Below are positions 1-10,640 of a stretch of DNA of 41,659 nucleotides, piece after piece. The notes beneath the pieces were generated by a model, which did not search any database, was not told where the DNA came from, and saw nothing but the letters and a program-made list of their open reading frames with translations. Numbering within the stretch: the first letter of the stretch is position 1; every line of letters begins with the position of its first letter. The position numbers and the translations under genes were made by a program. Source of the DNA: Acidobacteriota bacterium (lineage in GTDB: Bacteria; Acidobacteriota; Blastocatellia; RBC074); assembly GCA_019639255.1 (NCBI GenBank), contig JAHBSF010000050.1, positions 1 through 41,659 on the forward strand, in the 5' to 3' direction.

Positions 1-76
1 AGCCACAGAAAGTCTAACCGTACGATGACCTTTCAGCTTTGACCACTATTCAGCATCATTTTTTGTCCTGTAGAGA

Positions 77-96
77 GTTTGTTCCGTTGTTTCTTC
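77..96 (-). repeat. Half copy of the intergenic hairpin family after a stop codon
   Basis: Directly after the TAA of the giant gene, the minus strand reads GAAGAAACAACGGAACAAAC, matching the left arm of the full inverted repeats (core GAGATAACGGAACAAAC). No matching second arm is seen in the remaining 76 bases of the window, so this is a partial or degenerate copy. Confidence 0.55.
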
Positions 97-3000
97 TTAT
101 TTCATTGTTATTTTGACGGCATTGGCATCGATGCCGTTTACCGTGAGCATGACGGTGATTTCGCCGCGTCCGATGAGTGATCTTGAGAGCGGCAGATTGA
201 TCTGATCAAGTCCGACAAAACCGCCCTGCGCGCCCGCAAAAAGTACGGCTGCGGCCGATCCGCCTACGGTTGCCGTAACCGCCGACAGATCGCTGCGATA
301 TCGAATTCCGGTACCGTAAAGAACGAGGAATACCTGATCCGATTCCGGTCCGAGGTCGATAGGTATTGGTACGAATCTTCCCTGACCGGGATCGAACTGT
401 GCGACTTCCTCGAAGCTTTGCGCCCCGTCGCCCTTGAGCCGAAATATCTGCGCCGCCGCGAGCCCCGTAACATCTATGTTGGCGGTGAAGATTCCGGGAG
501 CGACGCGTTGAATCTGGATTGCTCCTACCGATACGGCGCCGTCGCCGCTGCGCACCGTAATCGACGCCGGTCCATCCAGCGTGCCCGGCGGGATCTGGAA
601 GTTGATCTGCATTGCAGATACGAAAAACAGCGCCGCGCGTCGATCGACTCCGTTTGCATCTCTGACGGTAACGGTGGTTCCGGCCAGATCATCGGGCAGC
701 GGGGTGGTGGTCGCCGCCTCGGTTCTGGTAGCAAGATCGCTTCCGAATGCCGCCGCGATCGATTCATCAGCGATGTTTCCTCCCACAAAATTCGCCGCCG
801 AAACAGTGGCAACCGAGCGCCCGAGCGTTACAGAGCCGCTGGTGTAGTTTGCGGGCAGGGCATTTGCAGCGACGTCCGATACTTCACGGAACACCGGTTG
901 ATCGGCGAAAGATATGGCTGTCGAGGATCCGGCGCCGCCGGCGGTTGCTGTAAAGGTGATGACGGCTATGCGTCTGGTTCCTGCCGAAAATGACTGGCCG
1001 GGCTGGAGGGCTAGCAACAGACCGATGCGGCCTGCGTCGGCCTGAGTGGAATTGATGTTGATCGTTGCGTTGGTTGTGTCGCTGCCCGACGCGGCATCGA
1101 CGTACTGTATTTGCGTCGGATCGAAACTCAGGCTGAAGCCGAGGGCGTTTTCGTCGCCCACGGCGTCGAGTTCTATGGTGACCGTGCCTTGTTGTCCTCG
1201 CGCGATCGCCGAATTGACAACGCGCAGCGTCCGCGCCTGATCGCTGCGCGATGCTCCGGATCTCACGACGAGAGGCGGAGATGAGAGTGTAAATGGTGTT
1301 GGCGCTGTCGGGCCTCCGGCTGAAGTCAGCGGGTCGAGACCGGCGGCGTAGCGTCCGGCCTGCACGTAGTCTATGGTCGTCAATCTGCCGTCGCCGAGCG
1401 CGCCGCGCGGCGCCACATCCGCCCGTTGGAATTCGCTTCCGGCAGTCGCCGTATCGACGCCGGCGGTGAACCGGCCTACCTGCACCCAGTCCGTAGTGGT
1501 AAGCGCGCCGTTGCCGTTCGGGCGCGGCGCAACATCTCCTTCAAAACCTGTCGCTACCGTTACCTGTCCGGATTGGTATGTTGCGGGAAGCGGATTGGCG
1601 GTTGTATCCGAGATTTCGCGGAAGATGGGAGTATCGCCGAAACCGATTGGCGTGGTCCCTGATGCTCCCGCAGCGATTGTGAACGTAATATTTGCAATCG
1701 AGCGGGTGCCGGCGGTGAAGCGCTGATTGGTGGGCAAGCCGAGCTGCAATCCTACGCGCCCCTGCGCGGCCTGCAGCGCATTGATGGTCAAAGCTGCTGA
1801 TATTGCATCCGCGCCGGCTACCGCCTGAGGATTTGAAAGAACCGCCGGATCGAAGGTGATGCTGAAACCAAGCGCATTTTCATCTCCCAGCGAAATCAGT
1901 TCGATCGGTACGACAACGGTTCCACCGGGCGAACCGCTTGAGGAACCTGCACGAACTGTGCGGGCGCCTCCCGTAGTTGTAACCGTGAAGGTTGAGGTAG
2001 TCGCATCGGAGCAGTTCGGTTTGCTGAGGGTGATTCCGCCGCTTTGAGCGCCGGAAGGCACGGTAGTTGAAATCGTGGCGTCATTAACGACGGTGAACTG
2101 CGCAGAGACGTTGCCGCCGAAACGCACGCTTGTGACGCCGGTGAAGTTCGAGCCCGAGATTGTGACGGATGCGCCGACAGCTCCGCTTGCAGGATTGATA
2201 TTGCTGACCGTCGGGCAGAGTTGCGGCGTCTGTACGGTAAACACCGGCGTTTGAGCGTCGGCGCAGCCCGACTTGCTGATTGTAACGGGGCCGCTTTGTG
2301 CGCCTGCCGGCGCCGTTGCAGAGATGGTCGAATCGTTGAGTACGGTGAACTGCGCCGGGACGTTGCCGCCGAATCGCACGCTTGTGACGCCGGTGAAATT
2401 TGATCCGGTGATCGTAACGCTCGAGCCCACGAGTCCGGCCGACGGATTGATGTTGCTTACGGTCGGGCAAACCGATGGCTGTTGTACCGTGAATGTCGAG
2501 GTCTGCGCGTCATTGCAACCGGGGCGAAGTATCGTAATCGGCCCGTTTATTGCGTTCGGCGGTACGACTACGGAAATCTGCGTATCGCTGAGCACCAGAT
2601 GCGGTGCGAATACATTGCCGGCGAAACGGACTCCGGTCACGCGCAGGAAATCCGTGCCCGTAATGATAACCCTCGAACCTATGGCGGCCGATCCCGGTGT
2701 GACGTTCGTTACGGCGGGGCAGCGGCCGGGATTGCCCTGCTTTATGTCCTGGGTTTCGCTGCCGATGACTATGCCGCCTTTGCGCGAAGCGGCGCTGGAG
2801 TTGCCTGAAACGGTGTAACCGAACGAGCCGTTTCCGGTTCCCTGCGTCGGAGTAGTCGGAGTGATCCAGGGGTCGTTGATAGTGACTGTCCAGGTGCATC
2901 CCTGCGGCGCCGTTACATTGATGGTTCCGGAGCCGCCGGAGGAGCCGAATATCCGGGTTGATTCCGAAATCGTGTAGGAGCAACCGCCCACATTGCCCAC

Positions 3001-6000
3001 CGCCCGTATCATTATGTTCGCCGGGGTCTGGGTTTGGCCGAGCACGAGCGGGCCGGCGAAGGTTTGTCCGTTGTCGAGTGAAAAGAATCCGCGCATTTGC
3101 TGAAAGCCGTTGGTATCGGCTGCGTGGACTACGCCGCCCACCGGGGCTGGAGACTGAAAGCCGACGTAAATATCTCCGCTCAGGATTGTGGGGCCGGTCG
3201 GAACATCGAAATCGACGAATGCTCCGTTTACGGGAATCTGGGGTATCGTCACCAATTGATTGACGGCGAATGCCGGATTATTGGGCGGTTGCCCGCCCGT
3301 GGCCGCGAAGGCTATGAGGCGAATCGTTGCGCCTACCGGACTCGGGAATCCCTGAAACTGAGCCAAGAAGATTCGAATTCTGGTCAGCCTGAACGGATAG
3401 CCCGGGGGCGTCAGTCTGTTGACTATCATCAGATTATCGCCGAGCCCGCCGGATTCGGCCGTGCCGTCGTCGATCAGAATCGTTATCTCCGTGCCGCCCC
3501 CGGCGGCCAGGGTTCCTGCCTGCGTTACGGTAAAGGTCTGATTGTCGATGGCGATTCTGCCCGTGCGCGGACCCGAACTGCCGTTTTGAGCCACTGTGAA
3601 TCCAACGGCTCCGTTTCCGGTTCCGTTGGCGCCGGACGTTATGCGAATCCATCCGTCGCGCGTAGTCGCCCGCCACCTGCAGTTGGACTGCGTTGCAACG
3701 TTGAGCGTCCCGTTGCCGCCGGCGGTGGTAAAGTTCTGCGTCGTGGGAGTCAGTTGATAGGTGCAGTTCGAGGGAGCAAGAATTTCCAGTGTATAGGCGC
3801 CTACTTCTTCCTCAAAAAACGATTCGGCGGATATCAGATATGTGCCGGTTGTGGGTGCAGTGAAGTAAGACGCGCCAGCAGGAATGCGCGCATCGGTGCG
3901 TCCCGCTCCGTCATCATTGAACAACAGGTTTCCGTCCGGCGTTTCGAGGTAAAGATACGTATCGAAATCCGCGGATGACATCAGAACGGCGATCTGTTGG
4001 CCGGCCGTCAGTTCGATAGAGTAACGGTCGGCGAAGTACACGCCTCCGTAAACCGTAAGACAGTCGCTTCGGCTCAGCGTTTCATTGACAATATCCCCGA
4101 CCAGAATCGGGATGATCGGACAAGCGGCCGATGCCTGCGGCGCAAGGAATACAACATCGCCTACCAGAATCTCTCCAACGCGCGTGAAGTTCGACGGGTT
4201 GGCCGAGGCCTGGAATGCGACCGTCCCGTTTCCATTGCCGGTGCGGCCCGATGAAATCGAGATCCAAGAATCCTGTGTATTGGCGGTCCAGAAACATCCC
4301 GACGTAGTCTGAACGTTGAAGCTTTCGGAACTGCCCTGAGTGGGTATCGATTTGGTGTTTGGAACGAGTGTGAATACGCAACTGCTCCCGCCCGCTTGCG
4401 AGACCTGAATCGCCTGATTCCCCACTGCAATCGATGCATTGCGCTGCGTAAAGCCCGTATTTGCCGAAAGAGTGTAGCTGAATGCGCCGCTTCCGCTTCC
4501 ACCTGATCCGGGTATGCCTACCCATTCCTGCTGCGACGATGCAGTCCAGAAGCAGCCCTGTTGCGTCGTAACGTTGACGTTGAACGACCCGCCGTTTGCG
4601 CCTGCCTGCTGGTTCGCCGGTGAAAGCTGATACGTGCAACTGCTGCCGCCGGGCTGGATGACGGCGAAGGCCTTTTCGCCGACCATAATCAGTCCTATGC
4701 GCTCGCCGGCGTTCTGATTTGCAGCGACGCGAAAGTTCACCATTCCGCCGCCCGTTGCGCCCGGAGTCCCGGTGATTTCTATCCACGTATCGAGACTCGT
4801 CGCCGCCCAGGTGCAGCCGGCGCCGATTGATACGTCAAAACTCGATGTTCCTCCGTTTGCGGGTAAAAGCGCGGCTGAGGGCATCAACTGCGGTTCGCAG
4901 CCGGTTGGCGTCCCGCCGCCGCTGCTGGTGCGGTCAAAACTGTAGCCTCTGAATGTCGCCTGACTTGCGGCGTCGCCGATCGAGAATATCGTTTGATTGG
5001 TGGTGCGAGTGCTCGACATCGTTACCGTGCCGTTTGTACGCGATGCAACCGACGTATCGCTGTCGAGGGCGAACATCACGAAAGTCGCGGGACTCGCCGC
5101 ATCGCCGATGGTCGAAAATGTCTGATTGACGTTTAAGGTGCTGAAAACCGTTACAGTACCGTTTGTGCGCGATACGGCCGATGCGTGTCCGTCAGGCGCG
5201 AACCCCAGAAATGAAGCGGGGCTTGCCGCGTCGCCTATTGTATAAATCGTCTGGTTGACCGTCTGTGTGCTGAAAACCGTAACTGTGCCGTTAGTGCGCG
5301 ATGCGACTGCGGACATTCCGTCCGGAGAAAAACCGAGAAAAGTAGCCGGACTTGCCGCATCCCCAATGGTAAATATCGTCTGGTTGTTGGTCTGAGTGCT
5401 GAAAACCGTAACCGTGCCGTTGGTTCGAGACGCCGCCCCGGTTTTTCCATCGGGCGAAAAACCGCGAAACGTGGCGGGACTGGACGAGTCGCCGATGGTG
5501 AATATGGTTTGACCCGCATTCTTTGCGCTGAAAACCGTCAGCGAGCCGTTGGTGCGTGTTGCAACCCCGACCTGTCCATTGGGAGAAAACTCGGGGAAAG
5601 ATGCGGGACTTGCCGCATCTCCCAAAGTAAACAATGTCTGACCGGCGGTCAGTGTGCTGAAAACGGTCATCGTGCCGTTTGTGCGTGTAGCGGCGGCGGC
5701 GGTTCCATCGGGTGAATAACCGCGAAATGTGGCCGGGCTTGCGGCGTCACCGATTGTAAAGAATACCTGGTTGCTCATCTGTGTGCTGAACAGCGTCACC
5801 GTTCCGTTGGTGCGCGATGCAACCGCTGATTTGCCTACGGGGGAAAACCCCTGGAAGGTGGCCGGACTTGCTGCGTCGCCTATGGTGAAGATCGTTTGCC
5901 CGACATTAACCGTGCTCAAAAGCGATACTGTGCCGTTTGTACGTGCGGCGGCGGCGGATTTTCCGTCGGGTGCAAAGCCCTGAAACGTGGCCGGACTTGC

Positions 6001-8157
6001 TGCATCCCCGATGGTGAAGATCGTCTGACCCGTATTTTGCGCGCTGAAAACCGTAACTGTGCCGTTAGTGCGCGATGCGGCTGCAAAAAATCCGTCGGGA
6101 GAAAAGCCCTGGAATGTGGCCGGACTGGCGGCGTCGCCAATCGTGAAAAGAGTTTGTCCGAGGGACTGAGTGCTGAAAACCGTAACCGTGCCGTTTGTGC
6201 GCGCGACTGCGGCGGATTTTCCGTCGGGTGCAAAACCCTGAAACGATGCCGGACTTGCTGCATCCCCGATGGTAAAGATCGACTGTCCCGGCGATTGAGT
6301 GCTGAAAACCGTAACCGCGCCGTTTGTGCGTGCAGCGGCAGCGGATTTTCCGTCGGGTGCAAAGCCGAGGAACGTTGCGGGACTCGCTGCATCCCCGATG
6401 GTAAAGATCGTTTGCCCGGGCGACTGTGCGCCGAATACGGTCACGACGCCGCTTGTGCGCGATGCTGCACCGGATTTTCCATCGGGCGCAAATCCGAGGA
6501 ACGTTGCGGGACTCGCTGCATCCCCGATAGTAAATATCGTCTGGTTTGCGGCCTGCGTGCCGAATATGGTTAGGGATCCGCTCGTGCGCGACGCGGCAGC
6601 AGATTTTCCGTCGGGGGAGAATATTTCAAATGTTGCAGGACTTGCTGCATCGCCGATGGTAAAGATCGTCTGATTGGTCGTCTGCGTGCTGAAAACCGTA
6701 ACCGTGCCGTTTGTGCGCGATGCTGCGGCTGCGTTGCTGTCTTCATCTACCGGGGTCAGAACGAGTTCGTATCCGCCGCTCGACAGGCTTCGGGAGGAAC
6801 TGACCACGATCGTGTAGAGACCGGTGAGCGGCAACTGGAGTACGTTTATAAGGGCGTGACTGCCGGGTCCCGAATCATCGTCGTGCACTACCTGGAGGTT
6901 ATTTCCTACGCGGGGCGCAAGCTGACCGAAGAAATTAACCGTTTCCATAGCCGGTTGAAGCGCCTGATCGGTTGCGCGGGCTATGGCGGTACAGGTGTTG
7001 GGGCCGACCCGTATCGGAACTACGGCCGTGTAGCTGCCGTCGACTGCGACGTTGGCGGTAATTTCGGCGATTCCGTCGCCGTTGCAGTCGAGCATTACCG
7101 AACTCAGGCCGACAACGCCCGGAAGCGATGCCGTTACACGCGGCACATCGTTGAAGGTCGGGATTGCCGTGTAGGTGCCTCCGGCGGCCATTGCCATTTG
7201 CTGCAGAATGCTGGGACTGACGCCGGAGCCGATGCCGAATGTATCCATCCGGATGCCGCGCGGCTGAAACTGATCCAGCGGCCCGCCGCCGCCCGGCGCC
7301 GTATAGGTGCCGGAGTTGGGTGCGCCGTCGGAGAAAAACAGTACAAGTTCGGCGGTACTGTCGGTAGGACTGGATGGGGCGAGGGCTTCGAGCGCTTTGG
7401 TCATCGCATTGTTGTAATGGGTTCCGCCTGAACCGGTCCGGCCCAATCCGCCCTCGACCTGCGCACGCGAACGCGTCAGCGGGACTACAATTCTTCCCGT
7501 GTCGTCGAACTGTATCAACGCTACCGACGATGAAAGTTGCCCGTCGTTGTCCGGATCCAATGCCTTGAGTATCTCCCGCACGCCTGCGGCTTCAAGTTCG
7601 TATTCAGTTGAATCCAAGCTGCCCGATACATCGATTACTATGGCGATTTCCAGATTCGTGGGCGTAGTGCCGCCGGTTACGCCCGCCCTGCCGGTCAACT
7701 GAATGGTGGAGGGATTGGTCGGAATAGGGATCGTGGAATTATTGGCCGGCGTATCGATGTTGACGAAGACGCTTGCCTGCGCGGGAGTCGTTTCGAAGGA
7801 TTCCGTAATGATCGGCAGCCCGGAGCCGAAGGGAGTCGGCGTGGGAGTCGGCGTGGGCTGCAGCAGTCGGGAAGCGTCGTAAAATACGGTGACGGCCGGA
7901 TCCAGCGACCCGGTAGTTGCATTAACCTCTATATGCACCGACTCGCCCGCAAAACCCCGGAACTGGTATACGTCGACATCATCGTTGTTGTCGATGATTC
8001 CCGCCCGACGCTCGTTTATCCGTATTACTCCGCCTTCCGGGTCTGCTCCCCCCTGAAACATCGGGCGTGCGGTAAACCCTGGGCGCGGGAAGAGTACCGC
8101 TGCAATAAGAAAAACGGTGAGGAAATATCTGTTCATCTGCATCAATCGTCGTTTCAT
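97..8157 (-). CDS. Giant secreted mosaic protein: VWA, 14-blade repeat, BACON, IPT/TIG, cohesin-like and dockerin-like domains, TIGR03437 C-terminus
   Basis: A 2686-residue exported protein, probably an adhesive or binding surface protein; substrate unknown. Seen in order: signal peptide (about 1-29); a pre-peptidase-like domain; a TPTPTP linker near 101-109; a von Willebrand A domain (about 168-345) with the MIDAS motif DVSGS; a second pre-peptidase-like stretch (about 415-473); 14 repeats of 42 residues (about 475-1074); five BACON-like modules ending in VSQAG-type strands; a pre-peptidase domain (about 1347-1463); three IPT/TIG modules (about 1813-2055) starting CPTVSNINP; a cohesin-like domain; a duplicated dockerin-like EF-hand segment (about 2202-2280); a second cohesin-like domain; and the Solibacter-type C-terminal domain TIGR03437 (about 2455-2680). 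AGAGG lies about 8 nt before the chosen ATG. A promoter and repeated operator-like motif lie upstream. Domain names come from motif reading, not a profile search. Confidence 0.9.
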   Translation of the reverse strand: MKRRLMQMNRYFLTVFLIAAVLFPRPGFTARPMFQGGADPEGGVIRINERRAGIIDNNDDVDVYQFRGFAGESVHIEVNATTGSLDPAVTVFYDASRLLQPTPTPTPTPFGSGLPIITESFETTPAQASVFVNIDTPANNSTIPIPTNPSTIQLTGRAGVTGGTTPTNLEIAIVIDVSGSLDSTEYELEAAGVREILKALDPDNDGQLSSSVALIQFDDTGRIVVPLTRSRAQVEGGLGRTGSGGTHYNNAMTKALEALAPSSPTDSTAELVLFFSDGAPNSGTYTAPGGGGPLDQFQPRGIRMDTFGIGSGVSPSILQQMAMAAGGTYTAIPTFNDVPRVTASLPGVVGLSSVMLDCNGDGIAEITANVAVDGSYTAVVPIRVGPNTCTAIARATDQALQPAMETVNFFGQLAPRVGNNLQVVHDDDSGPGSHALINVLQLPLTGLYTIVVSSSRSLSSGGYELVLTPVDEDSNAAAASRTNGTVTVFSTQTTNQTIFTIGDAASPATFEIFSPDGKSAAASRTSGSLTIFGTQAANQTIFTIGDAASPATFLGFAPDGKSGAASRTSGVVTVFGAQSPGQTIFTIGDAASPATFLGFAPDGKSAAAARTNGAVTVFSTQSPGQSIFTIGDAASPASFQGFAPDGKSAAVARTNGTVTVFSTQSLGQTLFTIGDAASPATFQGFSPDGFFAAASRTNGTVTVFSAQNTGQTIFTIGDAASPATFQGFAPDGKSAAAARTNGTVSLLSTVNVGQTIFTIGDAASPATFQGFSPVGKSAVASRTNGTVTLFSTQMSNQVFFTIGDAASPATFRGYSPDGTAAAATRTNGTMTVFSTLTAGQTLFTLGDAASPASFPEFSPNGQVGVATRTNGSLTVFSAKNAGQTIFTIGDSSSPATFRGFSPDGKTGAASRTNGTVTVFSTQTNNQTIFTIGDAASPATFLGFSPDGMSAVASRTNGTVTVFSTQTVNQTIYTIGDAASPASFLGFAPDGHASAVSRTNGTVTVFSTLNVNQTFSTIGDAASPATFVMFALDSDTSVASRTNGTVTMSSTRTTNQTIFSIGDAASQATFRGYSFDRTSSGGGTPTGCEPQLMPSAALLPANGGTSSFDVSIGAGCTWAATSLDTWIEITGTPGATGGGMVNFRVAANQNAGERIGLIMVGEKAFAVIQPGGSSCTYQLSPANQQAGANGGSFNVNVTTQQGCFWTASSQQEWVGIPGSGGSGSGAFSYTLSANTGFTQRNASIAVGNQAIQVSQAGGSSCVFTLVPNTKSIPTQGSSESFNVQTTSGCFWTANTQDSWISISSGRTGNGNGTVAFQASANPSNFTRVGEILVGDVVFLAPQASAACPIIPILVGDIVNETLSRSDCLTVYGGVYFADRYSIELTAGQQIAVLMSSADFDTYLYLETPDGNLLFNDDGAGRTDARIPAGASYFTAPTTGTYLISAESFFEEEVGAYTLEILAPSNCTYQLTPTTQNFTTAGGNGTLNVATQSNCRWRATTRDGWIRITSGANGTGNGAVGFTVAQNGSSGPRTGRIAIDNQTFTVTQAGTLAAGGGTEITILIDDGTAESGGLGDNLMIVNRLTPPGYPFRLTRIRIFLAQFQGFPSPVGATIRLIAFAATGGQPPNNPAFAVNQLVTIPQIPVNGAFVDFDVPTGPTILSGDIYVGFQSPAPVGGVVHAADTNGFQQMRGFFSLDNGQTFAGPLVLGQTQTPANIMIRAVGNVGGCSYTISESTRIFGSSGGSGTINVTAPQGCTWTVTINDPWITPTTPTQGTGNGSFGYTVSGNSSAASRKGGIVIGSETQDIKQGNPGRCPAVTNVTPGSAAIGSRVIITGTDFLRVTGVRFAGNVFAPHLVLSDTQISVVVPPNAINGPITILRPGCNDAQTSTFTVQQPSVCPTVSNINPSAGLVGSSVTITGSNFTGVTSVRFGGNVPAQFTVLNDSTISATAPAGAQSGPVTISKSGCADAQTPVFTVQTPQLCPTVSNINPASGAVGASVTISGSNFTGVTSVRFGGNVSAQFTVVNDATISTTVPSGAQSGGITLSKPNCSDATTSTFTVTTTGGARTVRAGSSSGSPGGTVVVPIELISLGDENALGFSITFDPAVLSNPQAVAGADAISAALTINALQAAQGRVGLQLGLPTNQRFTAGTRSIANITFTIAAGASGTTPIGFGDTPIFREISDTTANPLPATYQSGQVTVATGFEGDVAPRPNGNGALTTTDWVQVGRFTAGVDTATAGSEFQRADVAPRGALGDGRLTTIDYVQAGRYAAGLDPLTSAGGPTAPTPFTLSSPPLVVRSGASRSDQARTLRVVNSAIARGQQGTVTIELDAVGDENALGFSLSFDPTQIQYVDAASGSDTTNATININSTQADAGRIGLLLALQPGQSFSAGTRRIAVITFTATAGGAGSSTAISFADQPVFREVSDVAANALPANYTSGSVTLGRSVATVSAANFVGGNIADESIAAAFGSDLATRTEAATTTPLPDDLAGTTVTVRDANGVDRRAALFFVSAMQINFQIPPGTLDGPASITVRSGDGAVSVGAIQIQRVAPGIFTANIDVTGLAAAQIFRLKGDGAQSFEEVAQFDPGQGRFVPIPIDLGPESDQVFLVLYGTGIRYRSDLSAVTATVGGSAAAVLFAGAQGGFVGLDQINLPLSRSLIGRGEITVMLTVNGIDANAVKITMK
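4937..6735 (-). repeat. 14 tandem 126-bp coding repeats (42-residue propeller-like blades)
   Basis: Inside the giant protein gene, 14 consecutive 42-residue units read [13 protein letters not shown], then [15 protein letters not shown], then GFSPDGKSA. The SPDG...RTNGTVTVF rhythm is that of WD40/TolB-like beta-propeller blades. Most units are nearly identical. Units 7-9 and 13-14 vary most, and the last ends in a glycine-rich exit. Fourteen units would suit two seven-bladed propellers; that fold is inference. The high identity implies recent amplification or gene conversion. Confidence 0.9.
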
Positions 8158-8346
8158 TTCGACCTCTACACGGCTTCAATGGCCGTTTATGATTCCGGGG
8201 GCTCGGAGACAGAAAGTGAATTCCTGCAGACGAGTGTTTTGCCTGTGATGGTGCGCTTCGGATGGATCCCGCCGACGGAAAGAAGGCCGTCAATAGCATC
8301 TTCATGCTAACCCTCCATTTGACCGTCCTCTGACTTGGGCCTGCAC

Positions 8347-8386
8347 GCCCAATTTATTTTAATGTATTGGGTCGTTTTGCCCAATT
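8347..8386. promoter_or_regulatory. Triple GCCCAATT/ATTGGG motif overlapping the promoter (operator candidate)
   Basis: GCCCAATT occurs at 8347-8354 and 8379-8386, with the inverted half ATTGGG at 8366-8371 between them. The copies cover the -35 box, the spacer and the bases just past the -10 box of the putative promoter at 8356-8384. This layout suits a repressor binding repeated half-sites. The factor is unknown. Confidence 0.35.
8356..8384 (-). promoter_or_regulatory. Putative sigma70-type promoter of the giant surface gene
   Basis: On the minus strand, TTGGGC (8379-8384) is separated by 17 nt from TAAAAT (8356-8361). The -10 box matches consensus at 5 of 6 positions; the -35 is weak. It lies about 200 nt before the ATG at 8157, in a 384-base intergenic region that otherwise holds only hairpin A. 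It gives the giant gene its own promoter, apart from the two genes upstream. Confidence 0.4.
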
Positions 8387-8446
8387 CATCCAGGTTTCTT
8401 TTAAGGCGCAACACTTATGCCAGCGATTCTCGGTTTAGCAGAAAAG

Positions 8447-8539
8447 AGAGATAACGGAACAAACGAAAAGAGACGAAACAAACGGAAAACATGCCGTATT
8501 CCGCTTGTTTCGTCTCTTTTGGTTTGTTCCGTTATCTCT
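8447..8539. repeat. Intergenic inverted repeat A (hairpin family)
   Basis: Arms at 8447-8487 and 8499-8539 are 41 nt each with only two mismatches and an 11-nt loop. The left arm is purine-rich (core GATAACGGAACAAACGAAA) and the right arm pyrimidine-rich, ending in CTCTT. It starts 2 nt past the TAA of the 693-residue gene (stop at 8542-8544). Read on the minus strand it forms a long 3' hairpin whose distal arm ends in a short T-run, so it could end transcription. Confidence 0.9.
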
Positions 8540-8541
8540 TC

Positions 8542-10623
8542 TTATTTGAGGTTGATGCGCACGGAATTTGTGGCCCTGCCGTCTACGATCAGGAATACAT
8601 CCACTTCGCCCCTTCCCGCCAGTTCGCGCGACAACCGCACGTTGATCTGATCCAGACCCAGGAATACGCCCTGCGATCCCGTGTACAGTATCTCGGCTGA
8701 GTTGTCGTGGATCAGGCAGGCAACGGCCGACAGTGTGCTGCGATATCGCATTCCGGTGCCGTAAAGAATGAGGAAGAGTTGATCGCTATTAGCTCCGAGA
8801 TCGGGGCCGAAATCAATCGGAACCGTGACGAAGGCGTTGGTTGCGGCTTCAAAGCGCGCGACCGCTTCCAGAATCTGCGTACCGTCGGATTTGGCGCGCA
8901 GCACCGAGGCTGCCGCCGGTCCCTGACCGCTCGCGTTGGCTGCAAAGATTCCCGGCGCCACCGATGCAACCGCCATCGTTCCGGTTGATACCGTTCCGTC
9001 GCCGCTCGTGACTGTAACTTTCGCCGCACCCGGCAGCGTGCCTTCCGGGATCTGATAGTTGATCTGGCCCGGCGCGACGAAAAACAGATTCGCAGTACGC
9101 TCTACACCGGAACCGTCTCTGACCTTCACGGTTGTGCCGAGAAGAGAAGTCGGTAGCGGCAGCGAACCGGCAACCGCGACATCCGTGGCGAGCCCCGTTC
9201 CGAACGCCGCCGCAATAGAATCGCCGGCAAGCGACGCACCTAAGAAACTCGCCGCCGATACGCTGACCACAAGACGATTGACTGTAACCGCAGGCGTCGC
9301 AGCGTCGGTGCAGGCGGGTTTGATTACGGACACCGGTCCGGTAGAGGCGTTGCCGGGAATCTTTGCCGTGATTTGCGAATCGCCTGCGAGGATAAACGGA
9401 GCAGCAACGCCGCCCGTGTATCTCACCGACGTTGCTCCGGTGAAGTTCGAGCCCGTGATGACGATCGAATCGCCCGGATTGCCTTCCGCAGGATTGACGC
9501 CGGAAATAACGGGGCATCCCGATCCGTTCGAGCCTGCTTGTGCAACTATGAAGGTCAATCCGGCGATCGTTACCGATCCGGTACGCGCAACACCCGTGTT
9601 GCCCGATACCGTATAGCCGACCGAACCCGGGCCTGAAGATCCGTTCGAGTCGACGGTTATCCATCCGTTGTTGCTCGCGGCTTCCCAGGCGCAGCCCTGC
9701 TGCGTGTTGACGTTTACGGAGTCGGTTCCTCCCGTAGAGGTGAAGGCTTGCCCCGCGCTGCTTATTGCGTAGGTGCAACCGCCGGCGGGAGTGCTTACAT
9801 TAAGCGAGTAGGAGCCGAGCGCATTTCTTGAGAATGAGGTTACTTCGACGGTGAACTTACCGGATGCGGGGAGTATGAGAAAGCCCTTGTTGCCCGGTAT
9901 GCGCGAACCGGAGCCCGAAGTCGAATCGTCGTTCTGGGCAATCATTGAGCCGTCGGGGTCGACCAGGTAGATGTAGGTGTCGAATTCTTCGCTTGCGACG
10001 GAGATCGTTACGGGTTGTCCGCTTGCGGCATTGAATGTATAGCGGTCGGCTACGGGCTGCGCTCCGTCCTGTATTCTCAGAGAGGAGAGGCAATCGTCGG
10101 GTGTGAGAGCGCCGTTTATGGTTTGACCGATTGTGATTTCCACCGCGTCGCAACTGGAGGGGTTTGTGCCGGCCTGGGTCAGTGCGAAGCTGCGGCCGGC
10201 TGCGGTGATTACGCCGGTGCGCTGGTTGACATTGGTGTTTGGAAGGACGAGGTAATTGAGGCGTCCGACGGCCGCGCCGGAGTTGAGCGAAAGTATATTG
10301 ATCCACGGCGCGTTGCTGGTTGCCGACCAGGTGCATCCGCCGGTCGTTAATACAGTGAGGTTGCCCGCACCGCCGCGCGCTGCAAACGACTGTGTTGCGG
10401 GCGTGATTATATGCTGGCACTGGACGACCTCTTTCGCCCGTGCAGTCGCTTTTGCAGGGTTGAACGAGGGCGGTAATGCGAAGAGCAGTAAAAGGAAGAG
10501 GGTGATTCCGGACAAACCGCGGAATACACCGGAAACACGGGAGTCGCAGAAAAACAACCGCGCTTTCCCTGATGTCGGCTTCGCTGATTTGCGTTTAACC
10601 TGGTTTTCTCTTGTGTGTTGCAT
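8542..10623 (-). CDS. Secreted BACON/IPT protein with TIGR03437 C-terminal domain
   Basis: A 693-residue exported protein that shares modules with the giant protein next door. Residues 37-60 form a hydrophobic signal or anchor segment after a long basic N-terminus. Then come a BACON-like module (about 69-155; [12 protein letters not shown]), a bacterial pre-peptidase C-terminal domain (about 157-280; [11 protein letters not shown]), a second BACON-like module (about 281-370), an IPT/TIG domain (about 371-450; [14 protein letters not shown]) and a Solibacter-type C-terminal domain (about 455-693; [16 protein letters not shown]). These are non-catalytic binding and presentation modules; the ligand is unknown. 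The ATG lies 17 nt after the stop of the 1960-residue gene, so the two are probably co-transcribed and translation may be coupled, as no strong ribosome site is visible. The true start could be further in, closer to the hydrophobic segment. Confidence 0.88.
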   Translation of the reverse strand: MQHTRENQVKRKSAKPTSGKARLFFCDSRVSGVFRGLSGITLFLLLLFALPPSFNPAKATARAKEVVQCQHIITPATQSFAARGGAGNLTVLTTGGCTWSATSNAPWINILSLNSGAAVGRLNYLVLPNTNVNQRTGVITAAGRSFALTQAGTNPSSCDAVEITIGQTINGALTPDDCLSSLRIQDGAQPVADRYTFNAASGQPVTISVASEEFDTYIYLVDPDGSMIAQNDDSTSGSGSRIPGNKGFLILPASGKFTVEVTSFSRNALGSYSLNVSTPAGGCTYAISSAGQAFTSTGGTDSVNVNTQQGCAWEAASNNGWITVDSNGSSGPGSVGYTVSGNTGVARTGSVTIAGLTFIVAQAGSNGSGCPVISGVNPAEGNPGDSIVITGSNFTGATSVRYTGGVAAPFILAGDSQITAKIPGNASTGPVSVIKPACTDAATPAVTVNRLVVSVSAASFLGASLAGDSIAAAFGTGLATDVAVAGSLPLPTSLLGTTVKVRDGSGVERTANLFFVAPGQINYQIPEGTLPGAAKVTVTSGDGTVSTGTMAVASVAPGIFAANASGQGPAAASVLRAKSDGTQILEAVARFEAATNAFVTVPIDFGPDLGANSDQLFLILYGTGMRYRSTLSAVACLIHDNSAEILYTGSQGVFLGLDQINVRLSRELAGRGEVDVFLIVDGRATNSVRINLK

Positions 10624-10640
10624 GGGCCGTGTACACCGGT

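Noticed and set aside
3097-3978. Long plus-strand frame inside the giant surface gene, and similar ones at 5896-6573, 26704-27576, 19495-20199 and 28286-29227
   Set aside because: All are antisense shadows with arginine-, glycine- or cysteine-rich low-complexity products and no recognisable family.
4937-6735. Regular 126-bp repeats that might be taken for a CRISPR or satellite array
   Set aside because: The repeats are in frame throughout, with substitutions consistent with protein-coding sequence and no spacers.
7979-8305. 108-codon minus-strand frame starting with a good GGAGG site before the giant gene
   Set aside because: It overlaps the giant gene's signal peptide in another frame and its product looks non-coding past the first residues. 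A short leader peptide cannot be fully excluded.
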